From the NCBI RefSeq assembly GCF_016888135.1, contig NZ_JACSWB010000173.1, positions 26,479 to 90,478 of the forward strand: a stretch of DNA of 64,000 bases, in the 5' to 3' direction. Numbering within the stretch: the stretch's first letter is position 1; the number at the start of each line of letters is the position of its first letter. This stretch comes from Leptolyngbya sp. CCY15150. GTDB taxonomy: Bacteria > Cyanobacteriota > Cyanobacteriia > RECH01. The notes under the pieces were generated by a model. It searched no databases, was not told the origin of the DNA, and worked only from the letters and a program-made list of their open reading frames with translations. The translations under genes and the position numbers were made by a program. Positions 18,474 through 27,034 of the stretch are shown piece after piece.

Positions 18474-18815
18474 ATGAGTGGTGACCGCATTCAACGAGAT
18501 AACTACGATCGCGGTATTATGCCCGCTGAAACGGCTGCCCGCATAGAGCGGGAGCAAGAAAACTATAAGCAGCCCCCCACCGATGAGGAAGACATCAACA
18601 CCACGGATGGTTACACCGTGGATAATGAAGGGCTGGTGAATAACTTCGCCGTTGAGCCAGAAATGTACTATGAAGAGCCAGGCGATCGCAAGGCTCAGAA
18701 ACAGCAAGAAAAGGCTCAGCGTGTTCAAGAGTTGACTGAAGTTAACGAAACTCAAGAGGAAGGACGCTTAACAGATGCCTACGACAACCGAGGTAAGGGG
18801 ATCGGCGCGATCTAG
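18474..18815 (+). CDS. small acidic hydrophilic protein of unknown function
   Basis: 113 aa, rich in Glu, Gln, Asp, Asn and Arg, with no hydrophobic segment, so probably soluble and largely disordered; the segment KAQKQQEKAQRVQELTEV could form a short helix. Translation is well supported: AGGAGG lies 6 nt before the ATG. I do not recognise a family with known function. It stands alone, about 290 bp after the signalling cluster. Direct repeats follow the stop closely. Confidence 0.75.
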   Translation: MSGDRIQRDNYDRGIMPAETAARIEREQENYKQPPTDEEDINTTDGYTVDNEGLVNNFAVEPEMYYEEPGDRKAQKQQEKAQRVQELTEVNETQEEGRLTDAYDNRGKGIGAI

Positions 18816-18818
18816 AAT

Positions 18819-18840
18819 CTAGATGTTGACTAGATGTTGA
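18819..18840. repeat. perfect 11-bp tandem duplication
   Basis: CTAGATGTTGA is repeated exactly at 18819-18829 and 18830-18840, just after the stop of the small acidic protein gene. The rest of the 18816-19177 gap holds a hairpin and a 21-bp tandem repeat, listed separately, and no gene. Confidence 0.85.
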
Positions 18841-19011
18841 CCAGCGGGACGCCTGCCGACGTGAGGCTCTAGTAGACGGGAGGGATCATGCGCGCAGGCT
18901 GATGTTCCGTCCTAGAATCTATGGGCATCAGGAGGCGATCGCTATACCTCAGCGATCAACAGCTCCTCCCAAATTGGGCGTTCTGCAAGATCTAGATCGC
19001 TCCAACGTAAT

Positions 19012-19056
19012 AGCACTATCCCCTACGGACAGAAGTCCGTAGGGGATAGTGCTTTT
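19012..19056 (+). terminator. perfect 19-bp stem hairpin followed by T run
   Basis: AGCACTATCCCCTACGGAC (19012-19030), loop AGAA, then the exact reverse complement at 19035-19053, running into TTTT. It looks like a strong intrinsic terminator for plus-strand transcripts, but is about 200 bp past the nearest plus-strand stop (18815). It could also serve the convergent thf1 gene or end a small RNA. Confidence 0.7.
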
Positions 19057-19095
19057 GGTAGGTCTTGAGATGAGTTTGGTAGGTCTTGAGATGAG
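19054..19095. repeat. perfect 21-bp tandem duplication
   Basis: A 21-bp unit beginning TTTGGTAGGTC and ending GAGATGAG occurs twice without a gap (19054-19074 and 19075-19095). The first copy overlaps the T run of the adjacent hairpin. Confidence 0.9.
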
Positions 19096-19177
19096 ATGGA
19101 CTGCGATCAGGATGGTCGATCAATCAGGTTGCCCAGAGCGATCGCCTGGGTTTAGTCCTAGGGAAGCGATCGAAGCA

Positions 19178-19897
19178 TTAAGGTGTTTCGGGCGTTTCTG
19201 CTACCGGATCGCTGGAAGCGGCCATCTGTCGCTGTTTTTCCCGCTCTTCTTTCTTCTTGCGGTCGGCTTTGAGAATATCTTCCATCACCGACTTGGCTTG
19301 GACAATTTTGTCAAGATTGCTGCGATAAAGCTCTAGGTCTTTTTGCATCTTGCTGGTGGGCAAATGCATGAGTTGACCGAGTTCTTCCAGAACCTGATTG
19401 CAACGATCGCTTTGGGTCAACAATTCTGGATCGATGCACTCCAAAAGGCGATAGAGACCAATGGCAAACAGGCGGCTGTACTTAAATGACCCTGAAGCTG
19501 CTACACCTCGTAGGGTAGACACCGTTAAGCGATCGTCACTGCTGTCTTCTGCCTTGAGGCTGTCGATCAACCCTTCAATGGAAAACTGCCCGGCTTCTGC
19601 CTGGAGCTGCTCGGCGCTTTGGCGATAGGTTTGCGGATCCGACTCAATCGCCTGGCATAAAGCTGCAAACATAGATGTTTGGTCATGCTCTGGTTGGTAG
19701 CCCTGCATGAAGCGATCAAAGGTGGTTACCGTTCCTAAGGCGTAAATGGCATCGTAGCGGAAATCGGCATTTACAGACAGTAAATGCATTTCAACCATCA
19801 ACTCCTCGACAACACGGCGATAGATCGAGTTGATCGGGCGAGTGTGGAGCGTGTAAAAAGCACGCTTCGTATCAGAGACAGTGCGGACGTTATTCAC
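19178..19897 (-). CDS. thf1: thylakoid formation protein Thf1/Psb29
   Basis: 239 aa, full length for the family. It begins VRTVSDTKRAFYTLHTRPIN and has VVEELMVEMHLLSVNADF and FDRFMQGYQP, diagnostic of Thf1/Psb29. The protein is needed for normal thylakoid organisation and photosystem II repair and interacts with FtsH protease; it is found in cyanobacteria, algae and plants. The C-terminal ~40 residues are charged and coiled-coil prone. It stands alone on the minus strand; no operon is evident. Confidence 0.95.
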   Translation of the reverse strand: MNNVRTVSDTKRAFYTLHTRPINSIYRRVVEELMVEMHLLSVNADFRYDAIYALGTVTTFDRFMQGYQPEHDQTSMFAALCQAIESDPQTYRQSAEQLQAEAGQFSIEGLIDSLKAEDSSDDRLTVSTLRGVAASGSFKYSRLFAIGLYRLLECIDPELLTQSDRCNQVLEELGQLMHLPTSKMQKDLELYRSNLDKIVQAKSVMEDILKADRKKKEEREKQRQMAASSDPVAETPETP

Positions 19898-20106
19898 AGT
19901 TCGACTCTACATCTAACGTAATCCCAACGTAACTCTATTGTCCCGTTTTGCGGGACGTTTGCCAAGCAACGCGCTGGAGGGTTTGATTTGTATGACTCTG
20001 GTTATTGAAGCAAGGGTAGGATTCAGGCCATGAGGGCTTAAAAGTATCTACCTTCTAGCTCTTACTCCCTAAGCATTTCATGATCCTGCGTTGCAGCATC
20101 CATAGC

Positions 20107-20463
20107 CTACTTCAAGTTACTTGATGCACGGCTCAAGGCGTCTTCTTCGGTTTCATAAATGTCAAACACAGAGTCCATCATCGTCACTTCAAAGACGAGC
20201 TTAGCTTCTGGATGAACGTTGCATAGGCGAAAGCTGCCTTTGTTTTTGTCTGCGTCGCGCATTCCGGCCACGAGGGAGGTGAGGCCAGAGCTATCAATAA
20301 AGTTAACCTGCCCCAAATTGATCACAACGTGGGGGCTAACGCTGGAAATACATTCTTGGAGTTTGAGGCGAAACTGCCAGGCGGTGGTGATGTCTAATCG
20401 TCCTGTTGGAGCCATCACAATTACCGTTCGGCCATCTTGGGTTTTGTGTTCTGTCTGCTCCAT
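20107..20463 (-). CDS. STAS-domain anti-sigma factor antagonist-like protein
   Basis: A 118-aa single STAS domain. The phosphorylation loop NFIDSSGLTSLVAGM keeps the Ser of the SpoIIAA/RsbV DSSG motif, so it can probably be switched by an anti-sigma-type Ser kinase and a PP2C phosphatase. No partner kinase or phosphatase lies next to it, so its target is unknown. The start MEQTEHKTQDGR is the only reasonable one. Confidence 0.88.
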   Translation of the reverse strand: MEQTEHKTQDGRTVIVMAPTGRLDITTAWQFRLKLQECISSVSPHVVINLGQVNFIDSSGLTSLVAGMRDADKNKGSFRLCNVHPEAKLVFEVTMMDSVFDIYETEEDALSRASSNLK

Positions 20464-20831
20464 GGGAATGCTCAGCTTGCGTTGAGAGTAGGGTGCTAGG
20501 AAAGATGCGCTTGACCCGTAACGATCGCCCCTAGGAATGAGGTCTAGACAACGGGCGATCGCCCACGTGACGAGATCCCTATGGATCGTCGAGTCTAAGG
20601 CGATTGATGACGGCCGATGCCTTATGAGACATCGTGTTCACCAGAAAACTAGCGACTAGAGCTGGTTCACATTACCCAGTAGCTTAACTCATTTTTGCAC
20701 GATCCGAAGGATTCCGCCCAGGCCATGGGCAGGGTGCCAGAGCCCTACCGGATCGCCCCGGTTGAACGCTTGGGTCTATCAAAGCATTCTATCAGCCGTG
20801 CCGGGAGCGATCGCCCTCAGCACGGCAGGTC
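20464..20831. other. intergenic region between STAS gene and hemF
   Basis: 368 bp with HIP1 sites and no credible gene or repeat. Confidence 0.4.
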
Positions 20832-21869
20832 TTAGGACTGCCAGTTCACCCAGTCTTGGGGCTTTAGGAAAACGTCGTAGAGTTCGGATTCTGGCGTGTT
20901 GGCTTCGGGCTTGTAGTCATATTCCCAGCGCACGAGGGGCGGCAGGGACATCAAAATAGACTCGGTGCGACCATTGGTCTGCAGACCGAAGATCGTGCCG
21001 CGATCGTAGACGAGGTTGAATTCTACGTAGCGCCCGCGACGGTAGAGTTGAAACTGCCGCTGGCGATCGCTGTATTCAGTATCCTGACGGCGTTCCACAA
21101 TCGGTACATAGGCGGGTAAAAATGCCTGACCACAGTCTTGCACAAAGGCGAAGATCTGTTCCCAACTGCGCGGTTCAACGTCGCCCAGGTTACGGCTATA
21201 GGCAGCGGCGGGGCCATCGGGGTCAGGGCCTTGATAGAGCTCTTGACGGCGACCATCTTGGTAGTCAAAGAAGATGCCGCCGACGCCCCGAGTTTCATCC
21301 CGATGCTTCAGGTAGAAATATTCATCGCACCACTGCTTAAAGGTTGGATAGTAGTCGGGATGGTGGCGATCGCAGGCTTGCTTAAGAGTTTGGTGCAGGT
21401 GGGTAGCATCTTCTGCGAAGGGATAATAGGGGGTGAGATCCAGACCACCGCCAAACCACCACACGGGCCCAGCTTCAAAGTAGCGATAGTTTAAATGCAC
21501 CGTCGGCACGTAGGGATTGCGAGGATGCAGCACCATAGAGGTACCCGTGGCGTAGAATTTGTGACCCTTAGCTTCAGGACGCTGGTTCAAAATGGAGGGT
21601 GGTAGGGTGTTGCCCCAGACTTCAGAGAAGTTAACGCCGCCCTGTTCAAAAACTCGGCCATCGCGAATCACCCGCGACCGACCGCCACCGCCCTCTTCAC
21701 GCTCCCAGGAATCTTCTTTGAACGTGCTTTGCCCATCTAAAGCTTCAAGGCGCTGACAAATTTGATCCTGGAGCCCTTGGAGAAACTGGCGGATGCGCTC
21801 GTGGGAGTCTGCCGGAGGTGCGGTTGCGAGGGGATCGGCCGTAGACGGGTTAATTGGAGAATGTACCAT
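20832..21869 (-). CDS. hemF: aerobic coproporphyrinogen III oxidase
   Basis: Oxygen-dependent decarboxylation of coproporphyrinogen III to protoporphyrinogen IX in haem and chlorophyll synthesis. Clear HemF signatures are present: GGGGRSRVI with [61 protein letters not shown] and [20 protein letters not shown]. The frame is open to 22040, but homologues start close to the ATG at 21869 ([13 protein letters not shown]), giving 345 aa. It stands alone. The two GUN4-domain proteins at the right end could bind products of this same pathway. Confidence 0.95.
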   Translation of the reverse strand: MVHSPINPSTADPLATAPPADSHERIRQFLQGLQDQICQRLEALDGQSTFKEDSWEREEGGGGRSRVIRDGRVFEQGGVNFSEVWGNTLPPSILNQRPEAKGHKFYATGTSMVLHPRNPYVPTVHLNYRYFEAGPVWWFGGGLDLTPYYPFAEDATHLHQTLKQACDRHHPDYYPTFKQWCDEYFYLKHRDETRGVGGIFFDYQDGRRQELYQGPDPDGPAAAYSRNLGDVEPRSWEQIFAFVQDCGQAFLPAYVPIVERRQDTEYSDRQRQFQLYRRGRYVEFNLVYDRGTIFGLQTNGRTESILMSLPPLVRWEYDYKPEANTPESELYDVFLKPQDWVNWQS

Positions 21870-22120
21870 CGTTATCAATAATGTCGAGTAAGGTCGAGAT
21901 CGGTGCAGTATGGATATTGATTGGGTGTGGTCAATCCTTGTCATGCCAGCCAGCCCTCGTCTCCTGGCATTCAAACCTAAACCAGAGCGATCGCCATGCT
22001 CAGTGCGCAGGGCGATGAGAGTGGGTGAAGGGCTTACCACATGCCGCGATCTAGACTATCTTGATCTGGGACAGCTTGAGCAATCTGCTCACGAATGTTA
22101 ATGGCGATCGCTACCTTGGC

Positions 22121-23398
22121 TTAAAATTGCCCTTGGAGAATATCAGACTCATTGAGGTTATATTCCCGTTGAGCTGCCTGGATAGCAGTGCGGGTTGCTG
22201 GGCCTAAGATGCCATCCAGAGCCCCCGTATACAGGCCGCGATCGGCGAGTCGTCGCTGTAATTCCAAGACGCTAAATCGCCCTGTTGTGTCTGCGACTGG
22301 AGCTGGAGTTGTGGGGGCTGGAGTTGTGGGAGCTGGTGTTACAGGCGGCGGCACCGTGACAACCGGTGGGGTTGGCGGCGTTGGCGGCGGGGTAGCGGCA
22401 ACTTGGTCGAGCCGAGCGCGGGTTTGGGCCCCAGCTACCCCATCTGGCGTCAGGGCCTGAGACCGTTGAAAGGCCGTGACGGCATCCCGAGTACCGGGGC
22501 CGTAGATTCCGTCTAGTCCTCCCTGGTAAAACCCGAGAGACTGAAGCAGGGTTTGGAGGGTCAGCACTTCTGGGCCAGATTCACCAAATTCTAAAATCCC
22601 ATCATCGGGATCGGGCACCCTTACCGGTGGAGTGGTTGGGGCAGGAGTCGTGGGTGGCGTAGGCGCTGCGGCTGCCACAGCAGAGGAACTACGCAAGGCT
22701 GCCTCTGTACCTGGGCCAACAATGCCATCCACCGTCAGGTTATTGCGGGATTGGAAGGCTCGTAGCGCCGTATCAGTGCCAGCACCAAAGTCTCCATCAA
22801 TGCCGCCTGTGTAGTAGCCCAGCGCTGCTAGGCGTTCTTGCAGAGCAACGACCTGTGCGCCAGTGCTGCCACGCCGGATAAAGCCAGAGGTGCTGGCTGG
22901 TGCTGTGGCGGCTGGTGCCACGGGGGTGCCAAATAGGGCTGTCTCCGTCGATGCACCGACAATGCCATCCGTGGGCAACCCAGAATCTGCCTGAAACTGC
23001 CGTACCGCTGTTTCCGTAAGAGCACCAAAAAAGCCTGTGATCGGGCCATCGTAGTAACCCAGATCCTGGAGGGCGCGCTGGAGGCGTTCTACCGGAGCTC
23101 CAGACGCCCCTCGACGCAAGACAAGGGCTTGGCTGATCAGGTTGGGTGAGCGTTGAGCTACCTCATTCTGCAGCCTTGCACTGGGAGCTTGGGCGAATCC
23201 TGGTGCGGCATAGAGCCCAGACAACCCCAGCAACCCAACCCAGAGCCCTAGGCGGGATCCCAGCCCTAAGCCTTGACGTGAATCGGGTTGTGAACGGTTG
23301 GAAAAGCGCTGGCAGGGTTGCCCTCGTTTTGCTGAGGACATCAGCACCGGGGGGGCGCTGACTCTCGTTCCCAGTTGACGCACGTTGAAAATATCCAT
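22121..23398 (-). CDS. secreted protein with four peptidoglycan-binding repeats
   Basis: 425 aa. A positively charged N-terminus leads to a hydrophobic signal segment (LGLWVGLLGLSGLYAAPGFA, about residues 50-69) with an AQA-type cleavage site, so it is probably exported. Four PG_binding_1 repeats follow, near residues 94-155, 170-230, 265-330 and 375-425; each has the L-x-x-LGYYxGxxxGxxGxxTxxAVxxFQ pattern, and the last is least complete. Pro/Thr/Ala linkers (TPAPTTPAP) separate them. No catalytic domain is attached, so it may act as a wall-binding adaptor. The long N-region before the signal suggests that the true start could be internal, for example the Met at residue 20. Confidence 0.8.
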   Translation of the reverse strand: MDIFNVRQLGTRVSAPPVLMSSAKRGQPCQRFSNRSQPDSRQGLGLGSRLGLWVGLLGLSGLYAAPGFAQAPSARLQNEVAQRSPNLISQALVLRRGASGAPVERLQRALQDLGYYDGPITGFFGALTETAVRQFQADSGLPTDGIVGASTETALFGTPVAPAATAPASTSGFIRRGSTGAQVVALQERLAALGYYTGGIDGDFGAGTDTALRAFQSRNNLTVDGIVGPGTEAALRSSSAVAAAAPTPPTTPAPTTPPVRVPDPDDGILEFGESGPEVLTLQTLLQSLGFYQGGLDGIYGPGTRDAVTAFQRSQALTPDGVAGAQTRARLDQVAATPPPTPPTPPVVTVPPPVTPAPTTPAPTTPAPVADTTGRFSVLELQRRLADRGLYTGALDGILGPATRTAIQAAQREYNLNESDILQGQF

Positions 23399-23715
23399 AG
23401 TAGCTACTGCAATACTTAAATCACGGGACTGGAATCACTACAACAGCCTATCAGACGCCCAGAATCCTTTGGTTTGAAGGGGGACTGGGTTGAGTTGGTA
23501 AGAATGGGCGACGTGAACGATGCCGACGCTACCCTCTAAAGATGTCCCCTTGAGCCCATGCTCCATGGCGTCCTTCTAAAAATAATCGAATTTTGAACCA
23601 ATTGTTTACATTTGGAACATCCGTAGCCTACTCTTGAACCCGGATGTTGACCCACCCGACTTTAAAATTCTTATTCCACTGATATTCCACGGGTATTCCA
23701 CTGAGGGGCGATCGC
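23399..23715. other. intergenic region with short ATTCCAC repeats
   Basis: 317 bp without a gene. Near 23670-23705 the string TATTCCAC occurs three times in close succession. Nothing else stands out. Confidence 0.4.
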
Positions 23716-24411
23716 TTAGAACGACCGCGTCTGCACCTGCTGAAGTTTTTTCTGAAGGTCGCGCTGCAGGTCATCTAAGGTGCGCAGTTGGGCTTGGAGG
23801 TCAGGCAGTTGTTTCTTGCTGGCTACCTTGCGTTCTAGGGCAGCACGGGCCACGGTCTCTTTGCCTTGGCGGAGGGCTAGTTGGGCTACTCGATGCCAGG
23901 TCTGCATGTCAGCGATCGCTCGATCGTAGCGAGCTTGTAGGGGAGCCCGAGCGATGGCCACATTATTCAAGGCTTGCTGAACCAAGGGGATCGCCTGTTC
24001 AGGAGTGCTAACGGTGGCTTCTTCCACCAACTGATGGGACTCCTTGGGACTGAAGCCAGCAAAGCCCAAGCCAAACTGGCGCAGTTGGGCGCTGTCTTGC
24101 TGCCCGGTTTTGCACCAGGTAGCAAAGTGTTCGCAATTATTGGTCAACAAATCGTACTGCTGTTCCCCCAAGCGACTTTCAGCCCGTCTAATCACATCGT
24201 CGGCGATAAATGAGGTTTGATAGCGTTTGATGTAGATGCGGTGGCCTTGGGAGAACGAGGACATGGAGGTGTGGCTAATGATCGCGGGCTCCTGCTCCGG
24301 CTTGCGATAGTGAATGACGCTGCCATCGCCGTAATCAATACCGTGGTGTTCATAGACCCCCTGCATTTTGCCCAAGGGACGCATGACATAAATCTGGTCG
24401 CCTCTAGCCAT
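23716..24411 (-). CDS. LRAT / NlpC-P60-like thiol hydrolase or acyltransferase
   Basis: 231 aa. The N-terminal ~115 residues have the lecithin-retinol acyltransferase fold signature: a catalytic His in YEHHGIDYGDG and a Cys in NNCEHFATWC. Such proteins act on acyl or amide bonds, often of phospholipids, through a Cys nucleophile. Residues ~140-231 are Arg/Gln/Lys-rich and coiled-coil prone. It is the last gene of a minus-strand set with two FHA proteins (57 bp after the FHA-kinase stop), which suggests recruitment or control by phosphothreonine signalling. The substrate is unknown. Confidence 0.75.
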   Translation of the reverse strand: MARGDQIYVMRPLGKMQGVYEHHGIDYGDGSVIHYRKPEQEPAIISHTSMSSFSQGHRIYIKRYQTSFIADDVIRRAESRLGEQQYDLLTNNCEHFATWCKTGQQDSAQLRQFGLGFAGFSPKESHQLVEEATVSTPEQAIPLVQQALNNVAIARAPLQARYDRAIADMQTWHRVAQLALRQGKETVARAALERKVASKKQLPDLQAQLRTLDDLQRDLQKKLQQVQTRSF

Positions 24412-24468
24412 GTCTAGTCCTACTCGTTGACGAACCTGGTTGTTGCCTCATCTGTCGCGCCATCCATC

Positions 24469-25890
24469 TCAACTGACCGATAGGGCTCGCAGGTCGCTGG
24501 CTAAATCATGGGCCGATTGATAGCGCGCATCGGGATTGGGATCGGTTAATTTATCTAGCACAGAGGCTAGTTCAGGATGGAGACCTGGCACGGCATCGGC
24601 ATAAAACCGATAGCCCTGAGCGCGATCGCCATAAAACGAGACCGGGTTGTGGCCGGTCACCAAGTAGGCCAGGCTGGGCCCCAGGGCATAGAGGTCAACC
24701 GCTGGCGTGGCGGCCATATCAAGCTGTTCGGGCGCTGTGTAGGCGGTACGTCCTGCGGGAATACTTTGCCCTAGAGCTAGGGTTTTCACCATGCCAAAGT
24801 CTACAAGGGCTAGCTTGCCCTCGGGTGGGCAGATCAAGCTGTTGGGGCGAATGCCTCGATGCAAAATGGGAGGCGTAAACTGGTGCAGGTAGGACAGCAC
24901 CTCACAGATGTCTAAAATCCAAGCGATCGCTTGGGCCAGGGAAACCGGCCCGTGGGAGTTGATGCATTGGGACAGCTTATCACCGGGCATCAGTTGCATC
25001 ACGAGGTAGGGCTGGATGCCGACGGAAAAATAGTTGATCCAGCGCGGTAGTTGGGGATGGTCAAGCTGGTGGAGAATCTCACCTTCATACTCCAAGGCAG
25101 CATTGGCCTTGACGTTGCCAATCCAGTCAGCATTTAGGGTTTTGACGGCAAAATACTGCCCTTTCTGCCAGGCAAGGTAGGTGATGCCAATATCACCCTG
25201 CCCTAGCACCTGGGTCATTTGATAGGTATCGACGGTGTGGATGACCTGGGTGGGCTCTTCGGCTGATGTTGGGTTCGTGATGCCAGGAGACGGGACATCT
25301 GTGAGGGGATGACGCAGGCGGGTAGCGGCCACGGTGGACGCAGCCACAGGATCTTTTTCAAAACTTTGGATAACGGTGGGGGCATCCGGAGTGAGCTGGA
25401 GGTGAGGCGGAACCGGGATGGTGCCTCGGCGCGATCGCCCTCGTATTCCCATGTCCTCGTCGTCGTCTACGGAGGATAGGTTCACCATGCCGCCGGTGGT
25501 CTCCCTGGCTTCGGCGTCTGTTAGCTGATCGTCTAAGGGCTCTCCTAGGGGGCGATCGCTGGATACATCGGGGATAGTGTTGAGGGCCTCTGTCCCCATG
25601 CGAATTTGAATATTTGGCCCCGATCGCGCTAGCCGAATAATGGCCCCGTCTACAGCGGGCACCTGAGTGATGCGTTTGCCATCGAGGTACGTACCATTCG
25701 TGCCTAGATTGACAATCTCCCAGTTATCGCCCGTGCGACGAAGTTCGACATGATGACGAGACACCACGGCGCTGTACAGCACAACGTGGTTATCCGTAGA
25801 GCGGCCAATGCGAATCACCGACTCATTTTCGAAAGTCCAGATTTGAGCCGGGATTTGTTTAAGAGGTTGCAGGAGAAAAAGAGTAATCAC
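24469..25890 (-). CDS. FHA domain-protein kinase-like protein, HRD Asp missing
   Basis: 473 aa. Residues 25-100 are an FHA domain (IRIGRSTDNHV, SRHHVEL, GTNGTYLDGK), which binds phosphothreonine. A disordered linker leads to a kinase-like domain from about residue 222: glycine loop VLGQGDIGITY, Lys250 in FAVKTL, catalytic loop LHRGIRPNSL at 343-352, metal-binding Asp364 in VDFGMVK and APEQLD. The catalytic-loop Asp is Gly346 (codon GGC) and the usual Lys is Arg348, so it is probably a pseudokinase or a very weak kinase. It lies between a zinc-ribbon FHA gene (56 bp upstream) and the LRAT-like gene (57 bp downstream), all on the minus strand. Confidence 0.85.
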   Translation of the reverse strand: MITLFLLQPLKQIPAQIWTFENESVIRIGRSTDNHVVLYSAVVSRHHVELRRTGDNWEIVNLGTNGTYLDGKRITQVPAVDGAIIRLARSGPNIQIRMGTEALNTIPDVSSDRPLGEPLDDQLTDAEARETTGGMVNLSSVDDDEDMGIRGRSRRGTIPVPPHLQLTPDAPTVIQSFEKDPVAASTVAATRLRHPLTDVPSPGITNPTSAEEPTQVIHTVDTYQMTQVLGQGDIGITYLAWQKGQYFAVKTLNADWIGNVKANAALEYEGEILHQLDHPQLPRWINYFSVGIQPYLVMQLMPGDKLSQCINSHGPVSLAQAIAWILDICEVLSYLHQFTPPILHRGIRPNSLICPPEGKLALVDFGMVKTLALGQSIPAGRTAYTAPEQLDMAATPAVDLYALGPSLAYLVTGHNPVSFYGDRAQGYRFYADAVPGLHPELASVLDKLTDPNPDARYQSAHDLASDLRALSVS

Positions 25891-25946
25891 ACTGTCACGA
25901 TGAACGCTAAACAGGGAAGAATGAATAGTGGATGCCAGACTGAATG

Positions 25947-26735
25947 CTAGGCCATTTGAAAGAGGAAGGTCACCTGATCTCCTTTTCCAAGGGCAATGCG
26001 ATCGCCCGGACGAAGCCGATGACGATTTCCGGCTGGAAGAGGCGTGTTGTTGATGTAAGTTCCATTAGAGCTCCCCACATCTTCAATGTAATGGACATCT
26101 CCCTCAATACGAATATCTGCATGAATCCGTGACACAATCTCCGAGTTGGGAAATCCTGCCACGTCAATATCCGGTGGCACCCGATCGTTGGGCTTACCAA
26201 TGTGAACTACGGTGAGTCCTGGGGGTAGCTCTAGGGTGGTGTTGGTTTGCACATGGAAGAGCCGAGCGGTTTGGAGTTGGAGCTGGGTTGAGCCGATGGC
26301 GGGGCTGGCCGCCGCTGGACTGGGGGACGGCGCGGTAGCCTCCATCGGGGCCGGTGCTGGCGTTGGGGCTGGCATCTCTTCGCTGTCTGGCGTCATCGCT
26401 GGACTAGACTCAGCTATACCTAGGCCTTCCACTAAGGGTTCTGGTTCCACGAGGGGTTCCAGATTCACCGGCGAGAAAGACATCTCATCGGGGGTACTAG
26501 GGGAATCGGGGAGCCCAAGCCCTGGCGTGATAGTTGGAGGGATGGCGGCGGACTCGTTGACCGGTGCTGTACCGCCCCGCAAGTCAAATCCACACTGTCC
26601 GCAAAAACTCGCATCGGCTTGAACAGATGCACCACAACTCGGACAGCTTGCCATCTCAGGGAGAGGCGTATAGCAGGCCTCACACTGGACTGCGCCGTCA
26701 GGGTTTTGATGGTTGCAGTTAGGACAAACAATCAT
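25947..26735 (-). CDS. zinc-ribbon FHA domain protein
   Basis: 262 aa. Two zinc ribbons open the protein (CPNCNHQNPDGAVQCEAC and CPSC...FCGQC), then a Pro/Glu/Ser-rich linker (~55-165), then an FHA domain at the C-terminus (VHIGKPNDRVPPDI, SRIHADIRIEGD, SSNGTYIN). It is a phosphothreonine-reading adaptor rather than an enzyme. The frame extends to 26771, but the zinc ribbon begins at the ATG at 26735 and AAGGAACC precedes it by about 5 nt. It is the first gene of the FHA / pseudokinase / LRAT group. Confidence 0.85.
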   Translation of the reverse strand: MIVCPNCNHQNPDGAVQCEACYTPLPEMASCPSCGASVQADASFCGQCGFDLRGGTAPVNESAAIPPTITPGLGLPDSPSTPDEMSFSPVNLEPLVEPEPLVEGLGIAESSPAMTPDSEEMPAPTPAPAPMEATAPSPSPAAASPAIGSTQLQLQTARLFHVQTNTTLELPPGLTVVHIGKPNDRVPPDIDVAGFPNSEIVSRIHADIRIEGDVHYIEDVGSSNGTYINNTPLPAGNRHRLRPGDRIALGKGDQVTFLFQMA

Positions 26736-27034
26736 GCAAGGTTCCTTTCCGTTACGATCTTGAAACGTCACACTGTTTGGGAGTATTGCGCATGGGTGCT
26801 TCGAGTCTATGGCCCTACGCTAACTTGGACGTGCTGCCCCAGGGTACCCCCCGCACTAGGAACAAGGGGCGATCGCCACATTTCCTGAGCTAAGGACGCT
26901 TAACTATCCCGAATCTAGCAAATCTTAGTCTGAAACCGGAACAACTGGGCCAGTAAATTGCAAAAAACGTTCAGAACAGCCGGGACATAGCGGTACCTAA
27001 GGGGCTGTTTTGCGTTTTCTAACAACGATAGATA

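Noticed and set aside
21870..22040. Longer hemF start
   Set aside because: Extension does not resemble HemF proteins; the ATG at 21869 gives normal length.
23634..24011. 125-codon plus-strand frame
   Set aside because: Opposite the LRAT-like gene's 3' part; no protein features.
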